Shown here piece by piece: positions 33,046 to 41,667 of a stretch of 64,000 bases of DNA. The notes below the pieces were generated by a model. It saw only the letters and a program-made list of their open reading frames with translations. It did not search any database and was not told where the DNA came from. Positions within the stretch are counted from its first letter, which is position 1, and every line of letters starts with the position of its first letter. The DNA is from a virus. A program made the position numbers and the translations under genes. The DNA is taken from the IMG/VR virus record IMGVR_UViG_3300042882_000890, positions 1 to 64,000 of that record. One strand, written 5' to 3'.

Positions 33046-33210
33046 ATGGAGAAAGTATTATGCAAAGAAACTAACACACTAGTTAGTTTGATTCATCAAG
33101 GTTTTGATATTGCTATTATCAAGAGGGATTCTAGCGATAACCAAGAAAGTGTTAATGTTAGAACACTAGCTATCAAGAAAAGGCAAAGACCAAAAAAGTT
33201 TAAATTTTAA
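33046..33210 (+). CDS. Small basic protein
   Basis: A 54-residue frame (MEKVLCKETN) with a strongly basic end RQRPKKFKF. It fills the space before a promoter at 33220. Confidence 0.55.
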   Translation: MEKVLCKETNTLVSLIHQGFDIAIIKRDSSDNQESVNVRTLAIKKRQRPKKFKF

Positions 33211-33219
33211 CATTTATTA

Positions 33220-33251
33220 TTTGCACAAGTCAGAAACATTACTTATCTTTA
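33220..33251 (+). promoter_or_regulatory. Promoter
   Basis: TTTG at 33220-33223, 20 bases, TATCTTTA at 33244-33251. Confidence 0.65.
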
Positions 33252-33276
33252 CCAAGAATTTAAAACACTATCAAAG

Positions 33277-33606
33277 ATGAATTACACAAGATTTTTAAAC
33301 CAAGATTTAGACAACCTAGAAGCAGAAGTATCTAACTACTTCTCACAGCTACTAGAACAGCAAGAAGAGTTCGTAATCTTTTCAGAGGAAGACCTAGAAC
33401 ACGACAGCCCCGATGATTATCTCGAAATGAGAAACGACATCACGGGAGAAGTATTTGATGTACACCCGTTGAAAGTTACCGATAGAGGTATCGAGGTTAT
33501 CGAAGCAGACGGGAGTTTAGCAAAACACCTAGTTAGGTTATCCGACCTATCTAGCATTCAAGACCGAATTAACTTATGTGAATTAATGGAAAACCTTTTA
33601 GACTAA
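33277..33606 (+). CDS. Unknown acidic protein
   Basis: A 109-residue, strongly acidic protein (MNYTRFLNQDL). First gene of a cluster whose members are joined by short AT-rich spacers. Function unknown. Confidence 0.7.
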   Translation: MNYTRFLNQDLDNLEAEVSNYFSQLLEQQEEFVIFSEEDLEHDSPDDYLEMRNDITGEVFDVHPLKVTDRGIEVIEADGSLAKHLVRLSDLSSIQDRINLCELMENLLD

Positions 33607-33611
33607 CTAAT

Positions 33612-34097
33612 ATGAAATCAGTACACGAATTATCAGCAGAAGAGTTACAAGAGTTACGCTCAAACTATTTTCACAGACATTTGACAGATGATGAAATAGA
33701 AGAGAACGATTGGAGTTACGAAAGCGAAGAAGAAATCCCTATGGATATTGTAATAGCATACTACGAGGGTACTTACTTTGTAGAGGAAGACTTCTTCTGT
33801 AATATTACAGATGATGAAGAATTAAGCTACTATGAAGTTTATGATGAATTGACAAATAAGAACTTATTTATTCAAGCACACAGCAACGAACAAGCAATAG
33901 AGTTATCAGAAACTATTGATTTTGATGATTACGAAAATAACGATAGAGTTGATTTAATTTCAAATAAGTTTATTTGTAATTGTTGTGGGGGATTCTTCCC
34001 TAGAGAAGAAATGGATTTTGACGTTGATGACGACCAAGACCTATGTAAGAATTGTAATTACCAATCGTATAACGAAGCCCCTTACGGACAAGATTAA
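33612..34097 (+). CDS. Acidic protein with C-terminal zinc ribbon
   Basis: A 161-residue very acidic protein ending in a four-Cys module: CNCCGGFF then CKNCNY, with the last Cys pair 25 residues after the first. A zinc ribbon after an acidic body suggests nucleic-acid or RNA-polymerase binding, which is inference. Confidence 0.7.
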   Translation: MKSVHELSAEELQELRSNYFHRHLTDDEIEENDWSYESEEEIPMDIVIAYYEGTYFVEEDFFCNITDDEELSYYEVYDELTNKNLFIQAHSNEQAIELSETIDFDDYENNDRVDLISNKFICNCCGGFFPREEMDFDVDDDQDLCKNCNYQSYNEAPYGQD

Positions 34098-34107
34098 ATT
34101 AGCTAAT

Positions 34108-34551
34108 ATGAAAACACAGAAAGTAGTTTTTGAACAAGGTAACAAACAAGTTATCCAAGAGGGTAATATCTTCTTCAATAGAATTTTTGAAAATTGCGAA
34201 ACTTTTGAAAGCCAAGACTTCAATACACTAGAGAAAGCGAAGCTAGATTTAGGTATTGCTCCCACTACCCAAGAGAGTAATAAATTGATAGCCGAGTTTA
34301 TGGAACACCATAATAATATGGGAAACAAAGGTTTACAATATCATTCCGATTGGAATTGGTTAATGGAAGTGGTTGAGAAAATTGAGAGCAAAGGTTTTGA
34401 TGTATTTATAAACACTTTTGTTTGTAGAATTTCAGATGTTGGAGAAGACAGATTTGAAGATATTGAAACATTTAATTCAGCTAGTAAAATCCAAGCAGTT
34501 CATTCAGCAGTAGTAGAGTTTATCAAATGGTATAACAATCAAATTAACTAA
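34108..34551 (+). CDS. Unknown protein
   Basis: The ATG at 34108, preceded by AAATTAGCTAATATG, gives 147 residues (MKTQKVVFEQG). Longer frames upstream belong to the previous gene's shadow. Mixed alpha/beta, with a central LMEVVEKIESKGFDVFIN helix-strand unit. Function unknown. Confidence 0.7.
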   Translation: MKTQKVVFEQGNKQVIQEGNIFFNRIFENCETFESQDFNTLEKAKLDLGIAPTTQESNKLIAEFMEHHNNMGNKGLQYHSDWNWLMEVVEKIESKGFDVFINTFVCRISDVGEDRFEDIETFNSASKIQAVHSAVVEFIKWYNNQIN

Positions 34552-34595
34552 TTTAACCTTTTTTTTAAAAACGCCCAAAAATAATTTAAAAAAAG

Positions 34596-34627
34596 TTTGG
34601 TAGTTTCGGAAACAAGTCGTATATTTG
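34596..34627 (+). promoter_or_regulatory. Promoter
   Basis: TTTGG from 34596 and TATATTTG at 34620-34627, 20 bases apart. Confidence 0.75.
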
Positions 34628-34651
34628 TTCAAGATTTAAAACAAACAAGTT

Positions 34652-34795
34652 ATGATAAGATTAAACCTTTCAATCAGCAGAAGTCGTTATTTCGACAGCC
34701 AAAAAGATTTAGCAGAGTTTCTAGGTATCAAGAATACCTCGAAGAAAGCAATCGAGAGTAGATGTAGAGTATTAAGTTTTGAAGTAGAATTTTAA
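34652..34795 (+). CDS. Small helix-turn-helix-like protein
   Basis: A 47-residue basic frame. The part DLAEFLGIKNTSKKAIESR resembles a helix-turn-helix pair. It is the first gene after a strong promoter, so it may be a small regulator. Confidence 0.55.
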   Translation: MIRLNLSISRSRYFDSQKDLAEFLGIKNTSKKAIESRCRVLSFEVEF

Positions 34796-34805
34796 ATTAA
34801 GTAAT

Positions 34806-35012
34806 ATGATTAGCGAAAACAGAGAAAAAATTAAACAATTATTGTTTGATAGATTTAACACTTCATTCGAGGTAAGTTATAGTGGATTTTGGTGGGAGAT
34901 ATTCCCAACAGATACTCTAAAATTAGCAGAGCGTTTAGAAGTAGATGCGTACAGCGATGATTTTTTGAGTGATGTTGATAAAATTGAAGTAGCAATTAAT
35001 ACCTTATTTTAA
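34806..35012 (+). CDS. Small unknown protein
   Basis: A 68-residue acidic protein with FWWEIFPTD in the middle. Member of the cluster joined by TTAAATTAG-type spacers. Function unknown. Confidence 0.65.
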   Translation: MISENREKIKQLLFDRFNTSFEVSYSGFWWEIFPTDTLKLAERLEVDAYSDDFLSDVDKIEVAINTLF

Positions 35013-35022
35013 ATTAGATAGT

Positions 35023-35316
35023 ATGAAGACAGCAGTAGTTTTTAAGAAGATTCAGTTTTTTGGAAATTCAACAGAGGATTTAAAGGGCATTGAAGAAGTC
35101 AACGCTATCTTCCCCGAACATAGCCGAACAGACAGCAGAGGAGAATTGTTATATGAGGGCTATGCTCACATAGGACAGCACACAGAAATCCACGAGGATT
35201 TTTTAAACCACGCCAAAATCGGCAACCATACTTCCGTGTCAGCAACACCCGAAGAGTACGCAGAACTCAAAGCAGAACTAGAACAAATTGGTTACGAATT
35301 AGAAATCTTAAATTAA
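35023..35316 (+). CDS. Unknown protein
   Basis: A 97-residue protein (MKTAVVFKKIQFF) with an acidic helical end. Function unknown. Confidence 0.65.
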   Translation: MKTAVVFKKIQFFGNSTEDLKGIEEVNAIFPEHSRTDSRGELLYEGYAHIGQHTEIHEDFLNHAKIGNHTSVSATPEEYAELKAELEQIGYELEILN

Positions 35317-35321
35317 TTAGT

Positions 35322-35648
35322 ATGATACACGAAATAGCACATAAGTTCGGAATGGATACCAACGGGTATGCTTCCTTTCACAACGAGAATTTTTTGAACA
35401 GCCCCGATTTGCCTTGTTACATACCGGAAAATGCAGAGGATAAAAACGACATTTTTACCCGTAATGATTTGCGAAGAGAGGTAGAGGAATGGTTAGATAC
35501 AGAGGAAGCCAAAGACTATCTAGTTGAAGCGTATGACGGAGTTGCTCCCGAAGTTAACGAGGAGTTTATAAATAACTTTGTTGTAAATGTTTACGAGAGT
35601 TTAACGTGGGAATACCCAAGCACTTATTTAGATAACCTTTTAAATTAG
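35322..35648 (+). CDS. Unknown acidic protein
   Basis: A 108-residue acidic protein (MIHEIAHKFGMD). HEIAH resembles a zinc-metallopeptidase HExxH motif at residues 3-7, but it is at the extreme N-terminus where no fold could support it. Function unknown. Confidence 0.65.
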   Translation: MIHEIAHKFGMDTNGYASFHNENFLNSPDLPCYIPENAEDKNDIFTRNDLRREVEEWLDTEEAKDYLVEAYDGVAPEVNEEFINNFVVNVYESLTWEYPSTYLDNLLN

Positions 35649-35653
35649 TTTAT

Positions 35654-36040
35654 ATGAGAACAGCATACGAGTTGTACCAAGTGGCTTTTATAAGACACAG
35701 CGATAGTAGTATGAGTATCGAAGCCCTAGACAGAAAGGGTAGAGTTTTTGTTGCCCACTTGAAACGTACCGATGACAGATATTGGGAGGGAGTTACAGAC
35801 TTTAGGGGTTTAACCAACAGAAAAGTTTTTAAAGGTATTATCCAAGAGTTTCTCCAAGACCTAGTTAACGAAGTCAGAGAGTATGACAAGCGTTGGTATG
35901 ACTTACATTGTATGGTTCGAGTAGAAGAAAACGGAAACAGACCGCTAACGTGGGAAGAAACGTATAGTAGAGGATTTATTAACGAAGACGAGCCGACATT
36001 CAAAGGTGGAGTAACATTTTTAGTTCAAAGATATGAGTAG
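35654..36040 (+). CDS. Unknown protein
   Basis: A 128-residue basic protein with several aromatic residues (MRTAYELYQV). It overlaps the next gene by 8 bases. Function unknown. Confidence 0.65.
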   Translation: MRTAYELYQVAFIRHSDSSMSIEALDRKGRVFVAHLKRTDDRYWEGVTDFRGLTNRKVFKGIIQEFLQDLVNEVREYDKRWYDLHCMVRVEENGNRPLTWEETYSRGFINEDEPTFKGGVTFLVQRYE

Positions 36041-36263
36041 TAGTAGTATTCAAGAAAATTCAGTAGTGTACTTCAAAGATGATAGAAGTAAGCACCCGTA
36101 CCTAGTACACCAAGTATTAGACAAGAACAATATAATTTTAGGGTTGAAAGACTTTCCGGAAATTGAGCAAGACTTTACAGTATCAGAAGATGATATTAGT
36201 TTATTCAAAGCAGGATTGGAAAGGGATTCAGCAGAGGGATTAATACAAGAACTTTTAAATTAG
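36033..36263 (+). CDS. Small unknown protein
   Basis: A 76-residue acidic beta-rich protein (MSSSSIQENSV) ending in LLN like several neighbours, because the shared spacer TTTTAAATTAG supplies the last codons. Confidence 0.65.
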   Translation: MSSSSIQENSVVYFKDDRSKHPYLVHQVLDKNNIILGLKDFPEIEQDFTVSEDDISLFKAGLERDSAEGLIQELLN

Positions 36264-36268
36264 CTAAT

Positions 36269-36445
36269 ATGAAACAGAACGTATTTGTATTTTTAATGGC
36301 TTGTGGGTTTGCTTATCTTACTCACGCTCTTTGTGGGGGAATAACTCTTTCATTTTGGCAACAAGTCGTAGGATTTTCGGTTTGCCTAGTTTTTTGGCTG
36401 TTGTTTTTTGCTCCGGCATTTATTTTAAAAGATAATAAATTATGA
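36269..36445 (+). CDS. Small two-helix membrane protein
   Basis: A 58-residue protein with hydrophobic segments at about 4-24 and 33-52 and a short polar end. It overlaps the next start by four bases (ATGA). Confidence 0.65.
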   Translation: MKQNVFVFLMACGFAYLTHALCGGITLSFWQQVVGFSVCLVFWLLFFAPAFILKDNKL

Positions 36446-36588
36446 AGTGTACATTAAGTAACTTAGATAAAGTGTTTAAAATAATCTATGAACAGCATTT
36501 AGATAATTATGAACACGCTGAATTTGATGATGAAACAGATTTGTTAAGTGCGGTAGAAAGCGTTATAAGACAAATAGAAGAAAAATAA
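36442..36588 (+). CDS. Small acidic protein
   Basis: A 48-residue acidic helical frame (MKCTLSNLDK) in ATGA overlap with the membrane-protein gene. Function unknown. Confidence 0.55.
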   Translation: MKCTLSNLDKVFKIIYEQHLDNYEHAEFDDETDLLSAVESVIRQIEEK

Positions 36589-36599
36589 TTGTAAAAAAG

Positions 36600-36631
36600 T
36601 TTGGTAGATTAAAAACTTAATCGTACATTTG
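36600..36631 (+). promoter_or_regulatory. Promoter
   Basis: TTTGG from 36600, TACATTTG at 36624-36631, 20 bases between. A 55-base leader with a small AGGGAT/ACCCT hairpin follows. Confidence 0.75.
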
Positions 36632-36664
36632 TCAAACAAAACAGAGGGATAGCCGAAACCCTAA

Positions 36665-36682
36665 CATAGTAGGCACAAAAAC
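36665..36682 (+). repeat. CATAGTAGGCACAAAAA leader element, copy 1
   Basis: The 17-base sequence lies in the leader just before the ATG at 36690. A second copy is near 42561. Confidence 0.6.
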
Positions 36683-36689
36683 TATAATT

Positions 36690-36992
36690 ATGAAAAGAAC
36701 AATCGGACAGACTTTACTAGCAGTAGAGCAAAATTTAAGTAGTGTATTCACTAAAGAAGACGTAGTGGAGTTATTAAGAAACATCGAGGAAGAAGCAGAA
36801 CTTTCTGACTATAAGAAAGATGAGATTATCAACGACATTATGCAGTCGATTGAGAGTGAAGAAAGCAACCTTGTTGATAGAGATAGTATTAGATTAACAA
36901 TCGACAGCAGTAACTATATTAGCATAGATAGTTTTGACGTTGAGTTCGGCTTAATCAGAAACGTAGTCAAAGACATAATCGAAAACTTGTAG
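36690..36992 (+). CDS. Unknown acidic protein
   Basis: A 100-residue helical acidic protein (MKRTIGQTLLAVEQ). Function unknown. Confidence 0.7.
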   Translation: MKRTIGQTLLAVEQNLSSVFTKEDVVELLRNIEEEAELSDYKKDEIINDIMQSIESEESNLVDRDSIRLTIDSSNYISIDSFDVEFGLIRNVVKDIIENL

Positions 36993-36993
36993 T

Positions 36994-37320
36994 ATGAAAA
37001 TAGATTATACACCAAGACAGCTAGAAGTAATTGACTTTTTAGATAAGTTAGTTCAAAATCGTTTCAATATGGAAACTCTAAATAAAAAGCTATCAGACTT
37101 TTTTGGAGAGCCGATTGAACTAGAGAACAACACACAAGCTAGATTAGACAGCGGAGATTTTACTTGTGATGAAGACCTACCGGCAGATTATAATTTGATG
37201 TTCAACCTAGAACGTGAAGACCAATACGGGTATTTTGATATCTATATGTTACCTATGCGTAGAGAGGGTTTTGAGGGAAGTACAATGTATATAACAGAAG
37301 TAGGATATGAGTTCGATTAA
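36994..37320 (+). CDS. Unknown acidic protein
   Basis: A 108-residue acidic protein (MKIDYTPRQLEVI) overlapping the next gene by 14 bases. Function unknown. Confidence 0.7.
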   Translation: MKIDYTPRQLEVIDFLDKLVQNRFNMETLNKKLSDFFGEPIELENNTQARLDSGDFTCDEDLPADYNLMFNLEREDQYGYFDIYMLPMRREGFEGSTMYITEVGYEFD

Positions 37321-37519
37321 ATTACACGACACAGACTATGTTCTGTGGGATAAAGCCAACGACAGATTAGTTACTTTTAATGACGGAGAAGTTATTATCT
37401 ATGGCGACAGAGAAGAAGCAGAAGAGGATTGTTATGGTAACGAGTATGTTACTAGATGTACAGATTTGCCCGAACATCATAAAGAAGCCCTAAAAAAACA
37501 AATTGAAAAATATTCCTAA
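37307..37519 (+). CDS. Small unknown protein
   Basis: A 70-residue acidic protein (MSSIKLHDTDYV). Function unknown. Confidence 0.65.
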   Translation: MSSIKLHDTDYVLWDKANDRLVTFNDGEVIIYGDREEAEEDCYGNEYVTRCTDLPEHHKEALKKQIEKYS

Positions 37520-37525
37520 AAAAGT

Positions 37526-37555
37526 TTTGTAGTTTCGTAAAAAGTTGTATCTTTA
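37526..37555 (+). promoter_or_regulatory. Promoter
   Basis: TTTG at 37526-37529 and TATCTTTA at 37548-37555, 18 bases apart. Confidence 0.6.
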
Positions 37556-37578
37556 CGGAGAATTTAAAATCAGAAATT

Positions 37579-38073
37579 ATGTGTAAAAAAACTATCAGAG
37601 AGAGAGTGCTAGAGCAAATTGACCTAGTAGAAGAGTTACAAAGTGTAGCCGGAATAAACATCGTTAATTGTGGTAATTGTGGTTCAGTTCTTCTTCACAA
37701 AATTATTCCACTAACAATGGATACACCACTAGAAGATTACGACATAACTTGTCCTTATTGTGATTTCACTAGCGAACCTTGTGATTTCCCCGACTTTTTA
37801 TATCGTGGTATGGAGCATTCGTTAATTATGGATATTGTATTAGCTAGTTTAAGAAAAAATGATACTTTATCTATCGACCAAGCCAAGAGCGTTGAAGATG
37901 CTATTAATAATGGCTACATAGATACTTGCGATATTTTTGAGGATTTCGTTGGATACGTTTCTGAAAATGCAACTATTGACCACGATACATTAATGGACTA
38001 TCAAGAACACTATCAGAATTTATTGTCGCACAAAGAAAATTTAAAAATAATTAAAGAAAGTTTTGGTAATTAG
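37579..38073 (+). CDS. Zinc-ribbon protein
   Basis: A 164-residue protein with CGNCGS near residue 32-37 and CPYCDF near 58-63, a classic four-Cys zinc ribbon with about 25 residues between knuckles. The rest is acidic and helical. Nucleic-acid or protein binding is likely; partner unknown. Confidence 0.7.
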   Translation: MCKKTIRERVLEQIDLVEELQSVAGINIVNCGNCGSVLLHKIIPLTMDTPLEDYDITCPYCDFTSEPCDFPDFLYRGMEHSLIMDIVLASLRKNDTLSIDQAKSVEDAINNGYIDTCDIFEDFVGYVSENATIDHDTLMDYQEHYQNLLSHKENLKIIKESFGN

Positions 38074-38092
38074 AGAAAAAGTAGTATCTTTA
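38062..38092 (+). promoter_or_regulatory. Promoter
   Basis: TTTGG from 38062 and TATCTTTA at 38085-38092, 19 bases apart; it begins inside the end of the upstream gene. Confidence 0.65.
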
Positions 38093-38115
38093 CCAAGAAT
38101 TTAAAACCTATCAGT

Positions 38116-38316
38116 ATGAAATTAGTAAAACAACATCGAGAAGCGTTGATAAACGAACTCGATAAAGCCAAAGAAGAAAAAGATTTGGCAGAATTGGTTA
38201 TCCAAAACAAGACAGATGACCATTTAGACGGGTGGCACGACATTAGTTTGTTTATGGCTCAACAGAAAATTAAGTTGATTGAGCAAAGTTTAATTGATAA
38301 CCAAATTGATTTTTAG
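38116..38316 (+). CDS. Small helical protein
   Basis: A 66-residue charged helical protein (MKLVKQHREAL). Function unknown. Confidence 0.65.
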   Translation: MKLVKQHREALINELDKAKEEKDLAELVIQNKTDDHLDGWHDISLFMAQQKIKLIEQSLIDNQIDF

Positions 38317-38317
38317 T

Positions 38318-38560
38318 ATGGAAGCAAAACCGCAATTAAGAAAAGAAGATTTATTGGATTGGTTATTTTCAGAAAACGATGATGTAAATTGGTTAGGGTT
38401 TAAAATAATTAAACAGCTACAAAATACCGGTAGTGCAAAAATTACCATACAAGAGTTGTTTGATGAGTGCGAGTACATTCCGGCACACATTCTTCTGAAC
38501 GAAGAGGAATTTGATGAGGAAGATGAATTTAAACCAAGTGAAGTTGAATTAATAAATTAG
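38318..38560 (+). CDS. Small acidic protein
   Basis: The ATG at 38318 gives 80 residues (MEAKPQLRKEDL); a farther start at 38294 lies within the previous gene. The C-terminal 25 residues are almost all Glu and Asp. Confidence 0.65.
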   Translation: MEAKPQLRKEDLLDWLFSENDDVNWLGFKIIKQLQNTGSAKITIQELFDECEYIPAHILLNEEEFDEEDEFKPSEVELIN

Positions 38561-38565
38561 TTAGT

Positions 38566-38934
38566 ATGATTAGAGATTTTGACGAGTTAAGAGATATTGC
38601 TATCCGAATGGTTGATAACCTAGTGGAGCAAGGGCTTATTAAAGATTGCACAGACGAACCCGATGACAGCACCGAGTTTGATGTACAAGACTTATTAATG
38701 GAAACATTGATAGACAGCTTACGACAAGACGATTGTATTACCCCTAACGGAGTTGTAGTAGGTAATGTAGAGTTGAAAGAGATTAACGAAGACTATCGTA
38801 TTGCTTTTATAAGTGTTGATGATATTCCTCTAGGTATCTTCACTTTGTTCTATGATGACTATGACGGGGAAGAAGAGCCAAGACCTTATGTTACTATTGA
38901 TTACAATATAACGTATGTTGATGAATTAATCTAA
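38566..38934 (+). CDS. Unknown acidic protein
   Basis: A 122-residue very acidic protein (MIRDFDELRDIA). Function unknown. Confidence 0.65.
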   Translation: MIRDFDELRDIAIRMVDNLVEQGLIKDCTDEPDDSTEFDVQDLLMETLIDSLRQDDCITPNGVVVGNVELKEINEDYRIAFISVDDIPLGIFTLFYDDYDGEEEPRPYVTIDYNITYVDELI

Positions 38935-38940
38935 AAAAAG

Positions 38941-38972
38941 TTTGCATAATTAGAAAAAAAGTATTATCTTTG
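38941..38972 (+). promoter_or_regulatory. Promoter
   Basis: TTTG at 38941-38944, 20 bases, TATCTTTG at 38965-38972. Confidence 0.75.
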
Positions 38973-38988
38973 TAAAAAATTTAACAAT

Positions 38989-39732
38989 ATGAAAACAAAA
39001 GTAGTAGTATTTAAAACCGGCAGAGAGTTGCAAGAGTTTTTAAAAGGTGTAGAATATATGCCTTCAATGTTCAACAGAAAAGTAAAAGATAGCCACGTCA
39101 AAAATATGACTAGGAGCATAAAAGAGATTGGCATACAAAGGGTATTCAATATCATTGAAAGTAAATCCTTTGGAGGAGCAAAAACTCTTTATTATGCAGA
39201 CGGACAACATCTAGGTAAAGGTGTACTAAACATTCCGGAGGGAGATTTAAAAGGAGGTTTTGTAGCTTTTATCAACAAAGTAGAAAGCATAGAAAACATA
39301 ATTCCTTTTGTGTCTTTGATGAACTCAACAGCAAAAAATTGGACATTAAATGATTATCTAAACGCTTGGGTTACACACGGATTAGAAGACTATGATTATT
39401 TAAGAAACATAAGTCTAAAGACGGGTTATGGACTATCGGGATTAATAGAAGCATTTTCAAGTAAAGTTTGTAGTGGTAATACAGATTTTAAAAATGGAGT
39501 TTTTGTAGCAAACAAGGAAAATGGAGCAAGATTAATTGAGTTACACAAAAAAGCAGTTGCAATGGGGCTAAGAAATTGTAATTCTTCCTTTTTAGCAGTA
39601 GTAAGGTTTTTTGTAACTAACCCCGAAATTGATGAGGTTAAATTCTTGAAAGGGATAATCAAGGACAAGCATTTTGCAAACAAATTTAACAGAGATAGTT
39701 TTATTTCTCTTTTTAAAACAATTAATTATTAA
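38989..39732 (+). CDS. ParB/Srx-like domain protein
   Basis: A 247-residue basic protein. The first 90 residues follow the ParB N-terminal pattern: NRKVKDSHVKNMTRSIKEIG (the helix after the first strand) then YYADGQHLGKG in place of the usual I-DGxHR. The remainder is helical without a clear DNA-binding motif. Many phage ParB-like proteins are DNA-modification or nuclease factors rather than partition proteins. It has its own promoter. Confidence 0.7.
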   Translation: MKTKVVVFKTGRELQEFLKGVEYMPSMFNRKVKDSHVKNMTRSIKEIGIQRVFNIIESKSFGGAKTLYYADGQHLGKGVLNIPEGDLKGGFVAFINKVESIENIIPFVSLMNSTAKNWTLNDYLNAWVTHGLEDYDYLRNISLKTGYGLSGLIEAFSSKVCSGNTDFKNGVFVANKENGARLIELHKKAVAMGLRNCNSSFLAVVRFFVTNPEIDEVKFLKGIIKDKHFANKFNRDSFISLFKTINY

Positions 39733-39738
39733 AGAAAA

Positions 39739-39770
39739 TTTGGTAGATTAGAAAAAAAGTATTATCTTTG
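39739..39770 (+). promoter_or_regulatory. Promoter
   Basis: TTTGG from 39739 and TATCTTTG at 39763-39770, 20 bases apart; nearly identical to the promoter at 38941. Confidence 0.8.
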
Positions 39771-39791
39771 TAAAAAATTAAAAACAAAAAA

Positions 39792-40076
39792 ATGAAAGAA
39801 ACAAAAGTAGAAATTGTTGTATCAGAGAATCAAGTAGTAGCAAAATCAACAGAGAGAGTTGTTGGTATCACTAAAAACTCAAAAGGTATTAATGTGGTAC
39901 ATTTCAAAACACCCACTTCAAAAGTGGGAAAAGAGTTAGGAGTAAAAAGCTATTTGTCAGAAGACGAGTTAATCAAAAATTCACTTATCGGGCTTTCAGA
40001 CGAAGCAATCCTAGATTTGCACATATCTTTATCTTGCTATGTTGAAGAAATATTAGGAGTTACAACAGAAAAGTAA
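39792..40076 (+). CDS. Unknown protein
   Basis: A 94-residue protein (MKETKVEIVVSE), beta-rich first half and helical second half, followed by a terminator. Function unknown. Confidence 0.7.
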   Translation: MKETKVEIVVSENQVVAKSTERVVGITKNSKGINVVHFKTPTSKVGKELGVKSYLSEDELIKNSLIGLSDEAILDLHISLSCYVEEILGVTTEK

Positions 40077-40084
40077 TCAATCAT

Positions 40085-40107
40085 TCCCCCTTTCGAGGGG
40101 GGGTTTA
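40085..40107 (+). terminator. Intrinsic terminator
   Basis: CCCCC-TTTCGA-GGGGG followed by TTTAAAA. Confidence 0.6.
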
Positions 40108-40119
40108 AAAACTATTAAG

Positions 40120-40497
40120 ATGAGTAAAATAACAGCAGAACAAAGATTAGTCCTTATAAGACAAGATGTAGCAAGACTACTAGAGCAATTACCGGAAGCA
40201 TTATTAGAAACACATATCGAGGGTTTTGAAAACTTAGGGGTAGTATTAAGCAATATTCAAATTGCTTCTGACCAAACAGACAGAGAGCCGGAACACTGGC
40301 TTGTAACGTGGTACGAAGTGTTTAGAATTGACGAAGAAGACGGTACAGAAACTATCGCTAATTTTGACACAGAGAAACAAGCCAAAGACTTTATGTATGA
40401 TTACTCAATGAGATATCCGGACATAGAGTTAGGTTATGATGAGTGGCAAAGTAACGCAGACGGAAGCGGAGTAGAAAAATTATATCCATTTAATTAA
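40120..40497 (+). CDS. Unknown acidic protein
   Basis: A 125-residue acidic protein (MSKITAEQRLVL) with aromatic-rich EHWLVTWYEVF in the middle. Function unknown. Confidence 0.65.
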   Translation: MSKITAEQRLVLIRQDVARLLEQLPEALLETHIEGFENLGVVLSNIQIASDQTDREPEHWLVTWYEVFRIDEEDGTETIANFDTEKQAKDFMYDYSMRYPDIELGYDEWQSNADGSGVEKLYPFN

Positions 40498-40507
40498 ACT
40501 AACTAAT

Positions 40508-40735
40508 ATGAGATTTTCAGTAGAATATAACCCAAGTATCTCTAAACACGCAGAGAGATTTATTCAATCAGAAATTACAGCAAGTATGACTTCCGATGAC
40601 GGAGATACTAACCAATACCTAATAGCTTTTGTAGTAGAAAGTTTAGAAGGAGAGAACCAAGACGAAGTGTTTAACCAAGACATATCTTATCTAAAACAAC
40701 TTTTAGACCAAGATGTTGCTTATATCGAGATTTAA
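40508..40735 (+). CDS. Small acidic protein
   Basis: A 75-residue protein (MRFSVEYNPS). Function unknown. Confidence 0.65.
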   Translation: MRFSVEYNPSISKHAERFIQSEITASMTSDDGDTNQYLIAFVVESLEGENQDEVFNQDISYLKQLLDQDVAYIEI

Positions 40736-40737
40736 TT

Positions 40738-40974
40738 ATGGGTGGATTTTTAATAAGCAATATCCCAATGAAGATAATAACTTCAACGGGAACTATAAAT
40801 GCAAAGGCTTCTCTTAGCCCAAGCAAAATGGAAATGAAACCTTTGGGTACAGAGATTCAAGACTATGTAAAAGGAATTGTGAACGAAGAGATAAGAACAG
40901 CAGAAAACGTGGCTTATTTCAAAGGTTTAGTATTAGAAGTATTAAAAGAACAAGGTTTAATTCAAATTAGTTAG
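40738..40974 (+). CDS. Small unknown protein
   Basis: A 78-residue protein (MGGFLISNIPM) two bases after the previous stop. Function unknown. Confidence 0.6.
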   Translation: MGGFLISNIPMKIITSTGTINAKASLSPSKMEMKPLGTEIQDYVKGIVNEEIRTAENVAYFKGLVLEVLKEQGLIQIS

Positions 40975-40975
40975 T

Positions 40976-41209
40976 ATGAACATAACAATAAACATTTTAG
41001 AAGTAGCAAGTGAACTTGCTGACAAAGATTTAATCACTTCATTCGGAGATGAGGGTGGAAAGTATAGATTCCCAAATGGTATCGTAAGAAGTGTTGATGA
41101 AGATGACGATATGACCGAGTACACAGAAGAAGCCCAAGACTTCTTTAACGATAGATATGACTATTGGTGGGACTTTTTGTATTACCAAAAAATTGGAGCA
41201 AATGAGTAA
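40976..41209 (+). CDS. Small acidic protein
   Basis: A 77-residue acidic protein with a Trp/Tyr-rich end. It overlaps the next start by 8 bases. Function unknown. Confidence 0.65.
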   Translation: MNITINILEVASELADKDLITSFGDEGGKYRFPNGIVRSVDEDDDMTEYTEEAQDFFNDRYDYWWDFLYYQKIGANE

Positions 41210-41444
41210 GTATCTAAACCAAACTAGTATGCTAACAGATTTAGCAATAGCAGATGAAGTAGAACAAGTTATAGATAAAGTAAAAAACTATGACGGGGAA
41301 ACAATGGAGTTTATCTTACGAGAAACCGGACAGCATTATCAAATGCTACGCCAATTAGTAATGGGTATGGATTGGGAAGATGTTAAATATCTTGTCCAAG
41401 AAAGAATGGAATTAGATAAGAAAACTTTAAACGAGTTTTTATGA
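41202..41444 (+). CDS. Small helical protein
   Basis: The ATG at 41202 gives 80 residues (MSKYLNQTSM); this start overlaps the previous stop as in other pairs. Helical and acidic. It overlaps the next start by four bases. Confidence 0.65.
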   Translation: MSKYLNQTSMLTDLAIADEVEQVIDKVKNYDGETMEFILRETGQHYQMLRQLVMGMDWEDVKYLVQERMELDKKTLNEFL

Positions 41445-41665
41445 GCAAAGAAAGCTTAATAATCAGCGGTGGAGAACTCTTTACTTTTTTGACAGATGAC
41501 GAAAGATGTACAAAAGAGCAGAGAACAGAGGTGCTATCTACAATAGAAAATATAGATAACACAGCCGGAAGAAAGTGGATTTTTTATCACGATTGGAAAG
41601 AGTACATCATTGATGAATACAACGAGCATAACGATTTTATTAAGTCTTATACCTTTAGAATATAA
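41441..41665 (+). CDS. Small unknown protein
   Basis: A 74-residue protein (MSKESLIISGG) in ATGA overlap with its neighbour. Function unknown. Confidence 0.65.
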   Translation: MSKESLIISGGELFTFLTDDERCTKEQRTEVLSTIENIDNTAGRKWIFYHDWKEYIIDEYNEHNDFIKSYTFRI

Positions 41666-41667
41666 CT

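Noticed and set aside
35322-35648. Zinc metallopeptidase because of HEIAH
   Set aside because: The motif is at residues 3-7, without room for the supporting fold or a third ligand.
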